The position numbers and the translations under genes were made by a program. 64,000 bases of DNA from Strigops habroptila (lineage: Eukaryota > Chordata > Aves > Psittaciformes > Psittacidae), in contig NC_046358.1 of NCBI RefSeq assembly GCF_004027225.2, positions 9,083,284 through 9,147,283 of the forward strand, given 5' to 3'. Below, piece after piece: positions 10,430 to 22,500 of the stretch. Under the pieces are notes generated by a model, which saw nothing but the letters and a program-made list of their open reading frames with translations, was not told the origin of the DNA and made no database searches. The stretch's first letter is position 1. Each line of letters begins with the position of its first letter.

Positions 10430-10680
10430 CTTCAAAGGCTATGTTCAAGACTTAGTCAACTAAAGCTGAACTGAACACCACCCAAGGCAAATGCCAGCAC
10501 AACTTCTTATCTGGACTGCAGCTGAAGGTAACTGGTGAGGACATTCAGGTACGCTGAGAGATTGATTGCACAGAGTACATAGGGGTGATGGCTGCCATTG
10601 CTGGAGCCAAGGGGTGCCATGACTCTTACCCACATTCAAAAGGCAGTTGCATGATTGGCTCTTGCTGCCGTAAGAACCAG

Positions 10681-11250
10681 ACACCTGTGGCAGTCCACTG
10701 GAGCCATGGCATGTTTAGTGCAGGGAAACAGAAAACAAGGGGCAACTGTGAAAATGGTGAAAGGCTCCTCTGTTTTTCTGGTGAATATATCGCAAGGAGA
10801 TCCTCCAGATGTAAGAACTACAGAAAAGATCACAATGTCATTTGTCTGAACATGTTTTCCTCTCCAGTGCCAGATCCTCAGTGATAAAGTGTGACATCAG
10901 AAGGTTTAATGAGGGCTCTGACAAGTATGCACATTATCAGTAGGCTCAAGGCTATTGTAGCTTGTGCATCTGTTGCGGTGGAGCAACATGGGCTGGTCAA
11001 CAACCCTCCCTCCTTCTCCTTGATGGGAGGAGTCCCTGATTAGAGGCTGCTGATCTGTGTGTGGGTATGGGAAATTGTTACTGCTATAAAACATTGTGAA
11101 ATCAAGCAATTGCCTGTTTCCTCTTTATCAGCACACTGCACTATAAAATCATCAGTACCCAAGAAGGGTACCTTTGGATCCAATATTATCAAAAGCCATG
11201 GAAGATACATGCTCCAAAAAATCACTCCAATTTAAGACACCTCAGTGCCC
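10681..11250. other. Intergenic DNA without a recognised feature
   Basis: I see no gene, known repeat or conserved exon between the decayed ACOT exon and the CR1 element. Open frames of under 100 codons here have no recognisable similarity. Confidence 0.4.
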
Positions 11251-11254
11251 AACA

Positions 11255-13025
11255 GCAGTTGGCAGTTGGCGCCGGCAGTGCGAGCGGGCGGCAGGCGGTT
11301 GCATCAGGGCCCGGGCCCGGCCTGGGAGCTCTGCTCCCGCTGCCCCGGCGGTGGCAGCGGCGGCTCCAGCCAGAACCGGTGAGAGGGGAGGCTGCAGCAC
11401 CGAGCTCGGGGTGTAGAAAGTGCCTCGGTTGGTCTCTTGAGGCAAGGGTGCACGATGGGCAGGGCTGCGCTCAGTGCGCCCTGGTGGAGGTCCTCCTGCA
11501 GCAGGGGCTGAGCTGCGGGACACTGTCAGTAGCTAAAAGATGTCAGGGAAGCTGAGAGGGAGCTGGACTGTTTGCTCCAGGCCCAGACTGTGCAGGGGCC
11601 ACAAGTGTCCACCATAGCGCATACAGGAAAGGAGGAGGGCGTTAACCCAGGAAGCTGGGAGCTAGTAACAAAAGAAAACAAGAAAAAAAGGAGGAAGAGG
11701 ACAATTAAAAGATAGGGGCTTCCCCCCGAATCTGACATACCCACCCAGAACCGCTTCACAGTTCTGCAGGGGGCTAACAAGGAAATGCCCACCGCACCAA
11801 ATGAACAACCAGCTGATGCACCAGTAAAGAGGATCACTACTGGTGCCTCCAGGAAAAAGCAACGGGTCATAGTAGTAGGGGACTCTACTTTGAAGGGCAC
11901 AGAGGCACCCGTCTGTCGGCCTGACCCGATCTTGATGGAGGTGTGTTGCCTACCAGGGGCTCAGATCAGGGATGTTGCTGAGAGGCTGCCTGGTCTGGTA
12001 AGTACTGCTGACTATTACCTGCTTCGACTGGGCCATGTGGGTGCTAGTGATACAGACAGCAGTATCCTGGAGAACAGTAAGAAGGACTACAGAGCCCTGG
12101 GAGAGGTGGTTAGGGGCTCTGGAGCTCAGATATAGGTTTTTCATCAACCCTCCAGCTCAAAGGGGAGGACCTTGAAAAGGCCGGGCGGATTTGGCAGGTT
12201 AATAAATGGGTACAACAGTGGTGCCGTAGTCAGGGGTTTGGTTATTTAGAACATGGGACTCGATTTGGGAGGCCAGGTCTACTGGAGGCTGGTGGAGCTG
12301 GTCTGACAAGGGGAAGAGCTGTTTTGGTAGGAGACTTGCCAGGCTGGTCAAGGCAGCCTTAAACTAGATGTGTTGGGAGAGGGGGGCATCGATCCATCCC
12401 AACATTCCCAGTCAGTTGCCAGCACCTGTAATAAGTGCTTGGAGCGATGCAGAGATATTCCAGCTGCTCCAGCCAATGAGTTGGCTTCATTTGGAGCTTG
12501 GCTCAGATGCCTCTATACAAATGCCCATTGTATGGGGAATAAACAAGAGGAATTAGAGATGTGTGCACAGCTACAGGGGTATGATATCATTGGCATCACA
12601 GAAACACGGTGCGATGGCTCCCATGTTTGGAGTGTTGGAATGGGAGATTATAGGCTCTTTAGAAAAGACAGGCCAGGCAGATGGGAACGGGGAGTTGCTA
12701 TTTATGTCAGTGATTGATAGGCTGGTGAGTATGGAACTCTGCCTGCGGACAGGTGATCAGTCAACAGAGAGCTTGTGGGTCAGGGTCAAAGGGAGAACAC
12801 TGATGGGGGACATCACTGTGGGGATCTGTTACAGACCGCCTGATCAAGAGGACTTTGTGGACGAAGCACTCTATAGACAGGAGCAGCCTCATGCTTGCAG
12901 GCCCTTGTCCTCATGGGGGACTTCAACCATCCTGATATCTGTTGGAGGCTGCTATATGAAAACCATCAAGAGAGGGGATGGGAGCCGCAGGGAGCTGGGG
13001 ACAGACAGGAGAGGGGACGAGGCAG
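11255..13025 (+). mobile_element. CR1 LINE 5' part: GC-rich 5' UTR, ORF1 and the start of ORF2 (decayed)
   Basis: The GC-rich block at 11260-11420 looks like a CR1 5' UTR/promoter. From 11785 the frame encodes the CR1 ORF1 esterase-like domain: RVIVVGDSTLKGTE, VCCLPGAQIRDVAERLPGLV and YRALGEVVRGSGAQ, then a stop at 12133. The rest of ORF1 (12136-12370) is recognisable but full of stops. From about 12500 ORF2 begins with the apurinic endonuclease domain (ITETRCD, GICYRPPDQ, LMGDFNHPDICW), broken by a stop near 12716 and a frameshift near 12895. Most CR1 copies are 5'-truncated, so retention of the 5' end is uncommon. The element is interrupted before the reverse transcriptase. Confidence 0.87.
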
Positions 13026-13029
13026 CTGG

Positions 13030-13310
13030 GAGGCAGCTCCATGTCCTTATGTTGAGGACACCAGAACTGTACGCAATACTCCAAGTGGGGTCTCATGAGA
13101 GCAGAGGGGCAGGATCACCTCCTTTGACTTGCTGGTCACGCTTCTTTTGATGCAGCCCAGGATACGGTTGGCTTTCTGGGCTGTAAGCACACACTGCCGG
13201 CTCATGTTAAGTTTCTCGTCGACCAACACCACCAAGTCCTTTTCCGAGGGCTGCTCTGAATTACTTCTCTGCCCAACCTGTAGCTGTGCCTGGGATTGCC
13301 CTTACGCAGG
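13030..13310 (-). mobile_element. CR1 LINE internal fragment (late ORF2), inverted
   Basis: The minus strand reads [20 protein letters not shown] and [20 protein letters not shown], the CR1 reverse transcriptase C-terminal region, in the same stretch as the plus-strand copy at 40847-41077. It lacks the CR1 3' end. It directly follows the plus-strand CR1 segment and precedes a truncated LTR, giving a tail-to-tail junction. Confidence 0.87.
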
Positions 13311-13329
13311 TGGCATATTCCCATAAAGG

Positions 13330-13720
13330 CCATAACAAGGAGAAAGATAAAACTAAAGGGGGAAAGTTAAAACTAAAGGGGGAAAGTTAAAAAAACCCCC
13401 AAAACAATAAAACACAAGTGATGCACAATACAATTGCTCACCACCCACTGACCAATACCCAGCCCGACCTGAGCAGTCATCGGTCTTTTCTGGGTAACTC
13501 CCTGCAGTTTATATACTGGGCATGACGTGCTGTGGTATGGAATACCCCTTTGGCTACTTTGAATCAGGTGTCCTGTCTCTGCTCCCTCCTGGCTTCTTGT
13601 GCCCTCCTCACTGGCAGAGCATGAGAGACTGAAAAGTCCTTGATCAGGGTAAATACTACTGAGCAACAACTAAAACGTTGGTGTGTTATCAGCATTGCTC
13701 TCAGACTGAAACCAAGACAT
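13330..13720 (-). mobile_element. Truncated LTR of the neoavian ERV type
   Basis: The block from AGTGATGCACAATACAATTG through TTTATATACTGGGCATGACG to AACTAAAACGTTGGTGTGTT closely matches the copy at 45770-46380. The left roughly 170 bases and the right end are missing. On the minus strand it has a TATAAACT-type promoter box, so the element points left. No protein-coding part is present. Confidence 0.8.
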
Positions 13721-16700
13721 TTACCCTTCTGCATCTCTTCTAGGAGAAGGGTGTTTTGGATTGAATTTTCTATTTTTTGTTCTGTAAAAATCCTGAGCCA
13801 TTGACAACTCTGGCCACAGCATTGTTCAAAGCTTTTTTTGACCGGTTTGTTTTCTCAGTTCCAGAGGATAACAGGCTCAGGTAGCCAGATGCTGCAGCAT
13901 CTCTGTCCCAGTTGTGTTCAGACACAACGGAACACCCACTGTACAGCCCCTGGATCCCAGCAGTGCCATAGCCAGCAGCTGTCTCTTGCCCAAGAGAACT
14001 GAGTACCTACCTGATAGCACTGGCAGCTTGCTGCCTATTTTCACTTTTCCCTGAGTCCCCTGGCTGTCATGCTACAGAAACACAATTCCTATTACAGAGG
14101 GAATTATTACAGTCTGAGATAGTGTCTGGAAGTCCCAAGATGCCAAGAAAGAATGGCTGTCAGGACCAGGCTGAATAAGAAGGAAGGTTGTTGTCAGGTT
14201 TTCTGTGCAACTGTGAGGACCTTTAAATGCCAAGAGTCTGGAAGTACGAGGGATGCTCATGTTGCAAGCTTCCAATTGTAAAAAAATCTTGCAATGAAAG
14301 AAGTGCTGCAGATAGTACATGGATTCATTCATGCTTGGCACTATTCCCTGAGTAATAGTAAGGTCACAGTTACATGTGAGCCTGCAGGCCATGCCAGTGC
14401 CTCTGAGTAAGCATGCCAAGAGGTGTGCCTAGGTGCAGGAGTGGTTAAAGACAGTGTGATGTCTAGAGAGGATCCCATAGGTTATACCGTACCTGTCTGT
14501 ATGCAGAAGCTGCTCTGGGGGAAGTTGGTTTCAAGAAATGGGTTCCCTGATTTGGTGACAGGCTGATGCTGCAGCTCTATCAACATCCTGTGTCAGGATG
14601 ACAGCCATACACTGCAACACACCACAGCTGCCCAGCACCGCATCTCTCCAAGAAGGAAGGCTAAAGGAGATCTAATTGCTGTCTTCCACTACCCAGAGCA
14701 TGTCTTCTCTCAGAGGTGCACAGTGAAAGAATGCAAGGCAATGATCACACATTGCACCAAGGGAAGCATGCCATGAAAGCAGATAAGCTCTGCAAGAGGC
14801 AGCCAGAGAGGGTGGGGAATCTTCATCTTTGTCAACATTAAAAGTTCATTACATGTCCTAACTTTGCTGTTAGCCTTACTTTGAGTAGGGATTAGACTAA
14901 AGACCTCCAAAGGTCTTTCCCAACCGAAATTATCTATGTTACTCTAATTGTGACAATGAAGACCAAACGGCCTTGGTGACCATGTTGTGTGGGTGAAAGA
15001 CCTTATAGTGGAGGTGTTTCCATTGCTCTGGAGGCCTTCAGGTGGAGCTATCAGTAATGAAAACATTGTCCTGTGATTGTTGGAGAGGGCACTGCTGATT
15101 GTTGGGGGAGTCTTGTCTTTGATGATAACAGCATAGATGAGCTTGTACAAAACTGCATTGCTTGAATCCCTAATGTATATGATGAACAAAGAAAGAACCA
15201 GCACAGATCCCCATATGGACTGTTAGTGATGGCAGATATATCACTGAGCAAGGGAAGTGCTGTTAACAGTTGCCAACACTGTGGATGTGGGTCACAAAGA
15301 TTGGGCAGTTTTCTATGCTGGGCTGCGTAGCACAGCAGCCCGTACCTCTCACAATTACCAGAGCTCTTATCTCAGTATCAGCCAGCTAGCAAAGGCAAGT
15401 GACCAGTTTCAGGATTTTCTCTACTCATGGAAATTGGCCTATTTCCTTGACAGTTGATAGTTATCCTCAGGAATTTGGCTTTGCAGATCTTAAATAACGC
15501 ACCAGGAAGTGTTGAAGAAAGCTTTAGTGTAAGTGTTTAATAGCTTGGCATAAGATCACAGCATAAAAAACAAAATGACCCATGTTAGAAGACTGAATGT
15601 TCTGACCAATTATCAGTAACAGATATTTATAGGAGAAATGTAAGAAAGTGTAAAAATGACAGTCATCTAATGGTTTTAGCCTTAAGCACAACAGGAAGTA
15701 CAACCACAATCACATGGTAAGGAATTTCCATGGCAGCTGATAATGTTTTCCATTCAGCTGGAATTAATTTCAGGCTGTAATCTGCCTAAAGACACAGAAC
15801 ACATAAGGATGCAGCAAGATGGCTAATGCCATATAGAGAAAAAGGAAATGGCTGAACTGTGGGTATGATGGGAATGGGAGGGAGCAAGAGCAGGACATGG
15901 CGTAAGAAAACCTTGTCCCAGCGCATCGTGTCACAGGCAGGAAATGCTCCCTGACCTCCATTACCACCAGATATCACTATGTGGGTTTCCCTGCAATGGA
16001 CCAGGTAAATAATGCAGGTGTGAGAGGTCTGCACTGCTTCTCTTTCCCTGGTCCTGTAACTCCATCACAGGTCTCTCCTAGTTTAGGAACAAAACATATT
16101 TATTAGCTGCCTTACTAGACACACTGCCTCCATGATTGCCAGGGCCCTGATCAGCACCCCCAGCGCTGCCCTCCACCCTGTCCATGACTCAGGATCTCCC
16201 TCCAGCCCAAACCGCAGCTGTTAGTGCCTGTCCCTCTCCCTGGAGGGAGCTGCTGCTCTCACTGCACCCCAGCACCAAGTGTCTGAAGTGCAATGATACA
16301 TAAGTTCTGCTGAAAGTCCTTGTCAGGAAACTGCACCCCAACTCACCCACAGCTTTCTGAACCCTAAAAGGTACTGTTGTTTCTGTACCTGCAAGCTACA
16401 GTTTAGATGGCAGTCCCAAGAGAAGGTTGAACTGGGCCAACAGAAGTCCTCCTGTCAATTTATGAATTGTGGAGGAGTGTTACTGCTTGATAGCTGGCTC
16501 TGTTGGTTTCCACAACTGAAAACTACAGTTATGAGCCTTTACATCCACTTCTTCAGCTCCTTCTTGAGGAACAAGCAGCACTGAATAGATCTGTCAGTCC
16601 AGCTGGCCCAAGGTCTTGGGGAACATGAGAGAAGAGCTGCCCTCACTGGCAATGTTTTGATTAACTAGCATCTAGGAGGCTTTTATTAACTTGCATCCAG

Positions 16701-18520
16701 GCAGGCTGTATTCATGATCTCCCATGGCACAGCAATTATGGTGGCAGGTTCATCAGATAGACTGTCCCCATTTACCTTTCCAGCTATCTAGACAGGTTAT
16801 CACTGTGATTATAAAGCAGGTGTGAGGTGCCAGCATCAGCATCAGATGACCATGTTGTACCTCCCAGCACTTAGGAAGCACTTAGTTTTCATGACTGGGG
16901 TGGGTGGTGTCAGTCTAGCCCAGTGTATAGACACCTGGGGTGGGAAATAGGCAATGATGGTGCTTTGGCTCAGCCCAGATTCCCTTTCTCTCAGTAACTC
17001 TCACTCAGTAGCTAGAACAAGTGACAGCTCCAGCAGCCTCTACCAAAAGCGTGTTTTGCAGCTTTTATTCTAGGCAAAATAAGAAGAGAAGCACAGTCAT
17101 GGCTAACAGAAATTATTCTTAACTTTATGAGAGATGGCTTCAAGTGGAGCACTCCACTGAGGGAATATGGGTTACCCCTTCCTTTCTTCCCCAGAGCACC
17201 TTATTTGTTAACAATCCAGTAGCGAACAGATACTGCGCTTGCTCTCCCTCTTTCCCTCTGCAAACGTCAACCCAAGTGCTGTGTGATGGGATGCTCCTCT
17301 CATGTCAGAAAAATCTGTAGTGGTTATTAAAGATTTGCAGGCAGTTATGAAGAAACAAACTGAAAAAAGGTGATGTGTATTCCCTGTTCCAGAGCTAGAG
17401 GAAAACAAAGGTCACCAACCTTCTTGCAGTCAAGGGCTTCTGGAGAAGCATGCACAAATAGCAAACCTGCTATCTTGGAGATGGGGCTAGAGGGAAACCC
17501 AGCTTAGTATAGCTAAACTTTAGAGGAGATAGATAGCATGAGAAAGATGAAGTTTCCTGGCCCTTTACCCACCCTGATCAAACCATTTCAACTGAAGACA
17601 ATATCAAAATTCTCACAAGTTTCTTTTATTTTTTTCCATCCATTTTCCCCTCATATATACTGAGGAAAGAATCCACCTGTATTATCTTCATATCTGTTGT
17701 GCAGATGAGGAAATGCTCCATTTGTACATGTAAAGGGATTTCACTTGTCTCACAGGGCTAGGAGTCTAGACACATGCAAGGGTGAAGCCATTATTTGCAT
17801 AGAAACAGTTTAAATCTGAGGAAGAAACACACCGACACCCTGCAGCTTCAAAAGAAGTGAAAGGAAACATGAAACATCCTGTTTCTACAAACCCTTTTCC
17901 AGTAACTCTAAAGAAAATCTTCAGACTTGTAAGGGTTTGCAAAGCTACTTAACCTTCCTTAATAGTTTTCCTGTTTTCCTCTGAGGCCAAACAGATTTAT
18001 GTGTAAAAGGACAACTTTTACTTGACAGAGTGAAGCCATCTGCCACTTCTTGTTTGCACCAGTTCTGCAAAGCTAATCCCAGAGTTTCTGTCTTTTCTTG
18101 TATTTTCAAACTCAATAGAAGTGAAAAGGCTTGAAGAGCAGAAGAGACGGCATATTGCTTCTTCAGAGGCTGATTTGCTTCAGTGTTTTCTCATTATTAA
18201 AGCAGGGGATCTGCTGAAATAACAAAGAAATTGTGTACAAAACATATTAAAATGCTTGAAAGTCTAAGGTCAAGCAAGTTAATCTGAGTGTTAGGAATGT
18301 TCATGGTGCAGCCAAACTCAGATCTGTCTGCTATGCTTTCTAAACTCAATATCTTCATTTAAGGAATTTGCTCTCCCACCCTACAATCTTTTTCCCACTG
18401 GCAGCCAAACTCTCATTGAAGCTGATAGGAACAAACTCTGACACTTACATAAATGACTTCCCAATGCATGGAAACCATCCTTCTGAAATCAGTAGGGTCT
18501 ACAATACTGTAGATAACAAA
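13721..18520. other. Intergenic DNA upstream of the K2P channel gene
   Basis: Apart from a decayed CR1 near 14640-14945 I find nothing definable. The short open frames show no family motif. Any distal promoter or 5' UTR exon of the channel gene would lie in or just right of this stretch but cannot be identified from sequence alone. Confidence 0.4.
14640..14945 (+). mobile_element. Decayed CR1 3' end
   Basis: The start GGAGATCTAATTGCTGTCTT matches the CR1 ORF2 tail (GDLIAVF). The end, GACCTCCAAAGGTCTTTCCC then AACCGAAATTATCTATGTTA, is a CR1 3' end in plus orientation. The middle is strongly diverged. Confidence 0.7.
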
Positions 18521-18521
18521 G

Positions 18522-18830
18522 AAACATAGACTCATTTAGGTTGGAAAAGACCTTTAACATCACTGAGTCCAACCGCAAACCTAACACTGACAAGCCCACC
18601 ATAAAACCATGTTCCAAAGTGCCACATTTAGATGTCTTTTAAATGCCTCCAGAGATAGTGACTCAATCGCTTCCCCATGCAGCCTGTTCCAATGCTTGAC
18701 AACCTTTTCAGTGAAGACGTTTTTCCTAATAGCCAATCTAAATCTTCCCCGGCACAACTTGAGACTATTTCCTCTTGCCCTAGGGCTTGTGACTTGGGAG
18801 TAGAGACAAACACCCACCTCACTACAATAG
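18522..18830 (-). mobile_element. CR1 LINE 3' fragment
   Basis: On the plus strand the fragment begins with the reverse complement of a CR1 3' end (AGGTTGGAAAAGACCTTTAA). It then gives, on the minus strand, FRLAIRKNVFTEKVVKHWNR of the ORF2 tail. It is 5'-truncated at about 18830 and lies about 500 bases upstream of the channel start codon. Confidence 0.88.
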
Positions 18831-19337
18831 GCTTCTGGGGTCATCAGGGCTTGCCCTGGAGACCAGTTCTTGGAGTCAGCAGGCTGCAGAGGAGGGGAAA
18901 TCATGTTTTTCCTAGCAAGCTCCATGTGGGACCCTTTACAGGCTATCCTCACCTGTCCCCAGAGCCTCTTGAGCAGGAGATGGCCACCTGCCAGCTCCTC
19001 ACATCCTGACCCACTTTTCCTGAGAACTCCGCAAGGCAGACTTTCACAGACAAGAGGAAATCCCTAAACAGCATGCAGCCCAGAGAGTGGAAAAGTTTTT
19101 TTGAGGGGGTTGGGTTTTTTCTGTGGTTTGGGTTTAGTTTTGTTTTTTGTTTGTTTTTTTTTTCTCAACTTCCCCATGAATGTGTTTGACAGCTCACTGT
19201 CCCTGTCAGCGCAGAATCCCAGTGGAAGCCGGAGCTGGGAGGGCTCTTCCTGCCTGGGGGAGGTTTCTCAGGAGTGCAAGGCATTTACTGATCACCATCT
19301 TTCACTCTCTGTCCCTTGCTGTGTCTCACCGAAGGCC

Positions 19338-19532
19338 ATGTGCAGTGGCAAGCTGCAGACAGGTTTGTTGGTGGCTGGCTACTTTATCTATCTGCTTGTG
19401 GGTGCTGCTGTGTTCCAGGCACTGGAGAGAACTGCTGAGAAGCAGGAGAAAATGGCAGCTGCCCAGATGAAGGAGGCTTTTCTGCAGAACTTCACTCACC
19501 TCACAGTGGCGGAGATGGAACAGTTTATGAAG
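19338..19532 (+). CDS. KCNK16-like: K2P channel exon 1: TM1 and start of cap
   Basis: The ATG at 19338 precedes CSGKLQTGLLVAGYFIYLLV, and K2P channels usually start only a few residues before TM1. The frame is open upstream to 19101, but that extension is low-complexity and derives from a T/G-rich stretch, so the internal ATG is preferred. The exon ends EQFMK with donor AAG|GTGCGT in phase 0. Untranslated upstream exons may exist. Confidence 0.9.
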
Positions 19533-22500
19533 GTGCGTGCCAGCCCTGTGGAAGCCCTTTCTCCCTCCTGTCTCCCCATCAGATGTCTCCTATTCAGCCT
19601 TGCTATCCAGATAACTTCCTATGCTTTCCTACTGGTGTGGTCATGTGGATGCTTTTACCAAACCCAAGCTCACTATCCAGTCTGAGCAGGCAGGTCACTC
19701 CGATGGTAAATACCACTTGTGCAGTTTGACAAAACCTTGTGTGTTAGCCATTAACAGTCCCCATCTCACAGTGTCCCAATTCTTTGGGGTCTTGGCTCCT
19801 CTTGATTCAGCTTTCGGTGTGGCTGTCTCATCTACAATGGGTGGCGTGGCAGAAAAAATGAAGCTGTCTGAAATGAATGGGCATGGTTTCCACATACAAC
19901 AGTGTCACAGATAGATAGCACAAAGGAACCACATGGTAAGGTCAGAAGTAATCTATTGGAAAAAAAAAAAAAAGAAGCCCAAATCAATATGAGGAGGGTG
20001 ACATAGAGAGGGTTTACCTTTCGAAGATGCTGCAGAAGTGAAACAGATAGCCTGGCCAAGGGAAAGGTTTTTCTGGTCTTGGCACAGGAAGCTGAGGATG
20101 AGTATGCTTGTCTCCCGATCGCTGATATCTCCTAGTTCCAGCTGTTGCAATGAAGAAGGAAATGGGGAGTGCAAATAGCCTTGCGGTAAGCATCTCTGCG
20201 TACAAAACTAATAGCTAGTTCACAGGATAAAGAAAGGAGGGGAAGAACTGGTATGTCTAATAACACAGTGATCCAGCACCAAGTTTACATATGCCTGCAC
20301 CCTCTTCACTTTGGATTTTTTTTTTCTTTGCTGGTAGTGGAGTTAAAAAAAGGAGGAACATTTGAAGACAGTGAAGTCTTTGTGCAAGGGCTGTGGAATA
20401 ATTCCTGTTAGCTTTGATTTTCTGGGACACCAGCACTAAAGATAGTGAGGCTGGAAGAGGGGAGGTAGATTTTTTCTGGTGCAATTTATTCCAGCTCGTG
20501 TCGTGCCTCTGGCAGGGTTGAGCCCTGGATTTTCTCTTGTCTGCTTCTGTACAAACCAGCCTGCCTTCCAGATGTCCAGTCCAATGTTCTCTGCTTGCTA
20601 AAGGCAGGGACAAATAAATTAACACTACCAAGGAGGAAGAGAAGTCTGAAAATGCATAAAATGACATATGGTAGAGCTGGAAGGGCTTGGGAGAAACATC
20701 TAGGCAAACTGCCCTGTGGCAGGACAGCCTCAACTCAACCCAAACCATCTCTGACAGCTGTTCATCTAACCTCATCTCAAAGGCCCCATTGTAAATATAT
20801 GTATGTGTGTTCATGCATGCAGTTGTGAGAAGAGTGCATACGTCAGGCTGAATTGTGGTTGTGGTCACACCAAGAATAATGCGTTGCAGATCAGTGGACT
20901 TTCCCTGAATTTAAATCTGTGATACTAATCAGAATACAACCTTAAAATGAAATTCTCTTCTGTGTCACATGTACCCTGCTATAACCCACTGATGCCCTCT
21001 GGGAGGGATCAAAGTCACTGCTCAGTCCGCCTGCATACAGGTGGGTAATTAGATCTTGGACCCACCACTGTCATCTTAAGAGCAAACTCAAAACCATCAA
21101 CCAGCCACCCCATCATTTAAGTAGGCTGTCTTGCTCTGCCACATCCTAGTCATATGTAGGATCATTTTTTCCAAAGTACTTAGTCTAAAAGAACTGAGGT
21201 CCTTGATCATGCTAAAGGAAATAAGTTCTCCTAACAACCACTAGAGCAGTCAGAATAAACAGGGCAAAAGAATAACACTCAAAAACACTGGAGTTGAAGG
21301 TGTGAATAGTATCAAGAGTATCACTGAGGTCTGGTGAGTGGTATTTACAGGAAAGGAGCAGTAGCTAGCTAAATCTGTAATGTTCTTGCAGCAAGCACTT
21401 TAGAAAAGCAGCTGTGTTGATACCAAATGTTTGCTTTCTCCCAGAACCTGACTGAAGCCATTCAGAATGGAGTATACCCTGTTGGAAATGAATCACAGAT
21501 TGAAGAGAGCAACTGGGATTTCAGTAACTCCTTCTTCTTTGCAGGCACAGTTGTCTCCACAATAGGTAAGTCTGATGCTTTCCGTGTATGTGTGTGATGT
21601 CTGGTTATCAGGACCTGAATTGATACTTTCAAGAATGAAAACTCGAGCCCTTCATTGTCATGGATGGTACACAGCAACAGACTTGGTCCTGAGACCTCAC
21701 TCACAGCTCTTTCTACGCTATTTTGGCTTTTCATATTATTTCCCACTTGTTTCTTCTGTTTGAGCCATCTGTTAAAATGCTCAGTCTGCTACCATTTGTG
21801 GTTGGGAGACAAACTTCACTTTCCTGGTCTTTTTTTTAGGGTCAAATAGGCTTTAAATCCAAGAGTGCTGTAAGGCATAAGAGAATTACAAGAAAGAAGT
21901 GAACTTTGCTGGAGCATGGACACTGTCTCAATAATCTGTCCTGAGCTGCTAGTGCGCATATTGAATTAGTAATATGCCAGGAGGGAAAAAATGGGAAGGA
22001 GGTAAAGCAAATGCTGAGACTTTTACCCTGCTTCTTCAAGCTCTTCTGACCTTTTTAGGGGCTGCCTACCTCTCCCTTTCTCTCAAATACGAATCCCAAA
22101 GTGCAGGCCTGCCAAATTTAAGCATAAAATCCATACTGTTAGCTCCCGCTTCACACTCAGATTCAGTGAAAGTCAAAGCTATGTTTCTTCAGAGTAAAGC
22201 TGAGGCCTCCTTCACACTACACCATGGCACAGCTGCTTCACTGAGATGTGAGTGTGACGTGTCACTAGGGCCCCAGTGGTGTCCCAGCATCATGGTGGGT
22301 GTGCAGGTGTTGCACAAACCCATGCAGGAGACCTGCTGTAGAAGAGAGAAAGGCTTCTGACCCATCAGATCAATGACAAATGTTCCGTGGTTACGACATT
22401 CATGTATCAATAAAGATTCCCTAGTTTGTCAGCGTTCTGCTACTCGCCAATCCATTCGTTGCCATCACCTGTATTGTTGTATTTTTTCTTAACAGCATAT

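Larger units (their letters stand above)
9476..10680 (-). pseudogene. Decayed ACOT exon 3, split by a solo LTR
   Basis: On the minus strand near 9500-9560 the reading KAHSEDQDDAWQES followed by a stop aligns with [14 protein letters not shown] of the functional exon 3. Upstream of it KSILNQLAI-stop-DGEQG aligns with [15 protein letters not shown]. Further matches continue to about 9770 and, after the LTR at 9777-10429, weakly to about 10680 (for example the block around 10575-10640 with 2680-2760). Stop codons and frame changes show it is dead. Exons 1 and 2 of this copy were not found. The right boundary is uncertain. Confidence 0.62.

Noticed and set aside
12960-13310. Classic twin-priming (5' inversion) of a single CR1
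   Set aside because: In that case the inverted piece would be the 5' part and the other piece would carry the true 3' end. Here the minus-strand piece lacks the 3' end and the order does not fit.
19101-19337. N-terminal extension of the K2P channel upstream of Met at 19338
   Set aside because: The upstream frame comes from a T/G-rich low-complexity stretch. Related K2P channels begin just before TM1.
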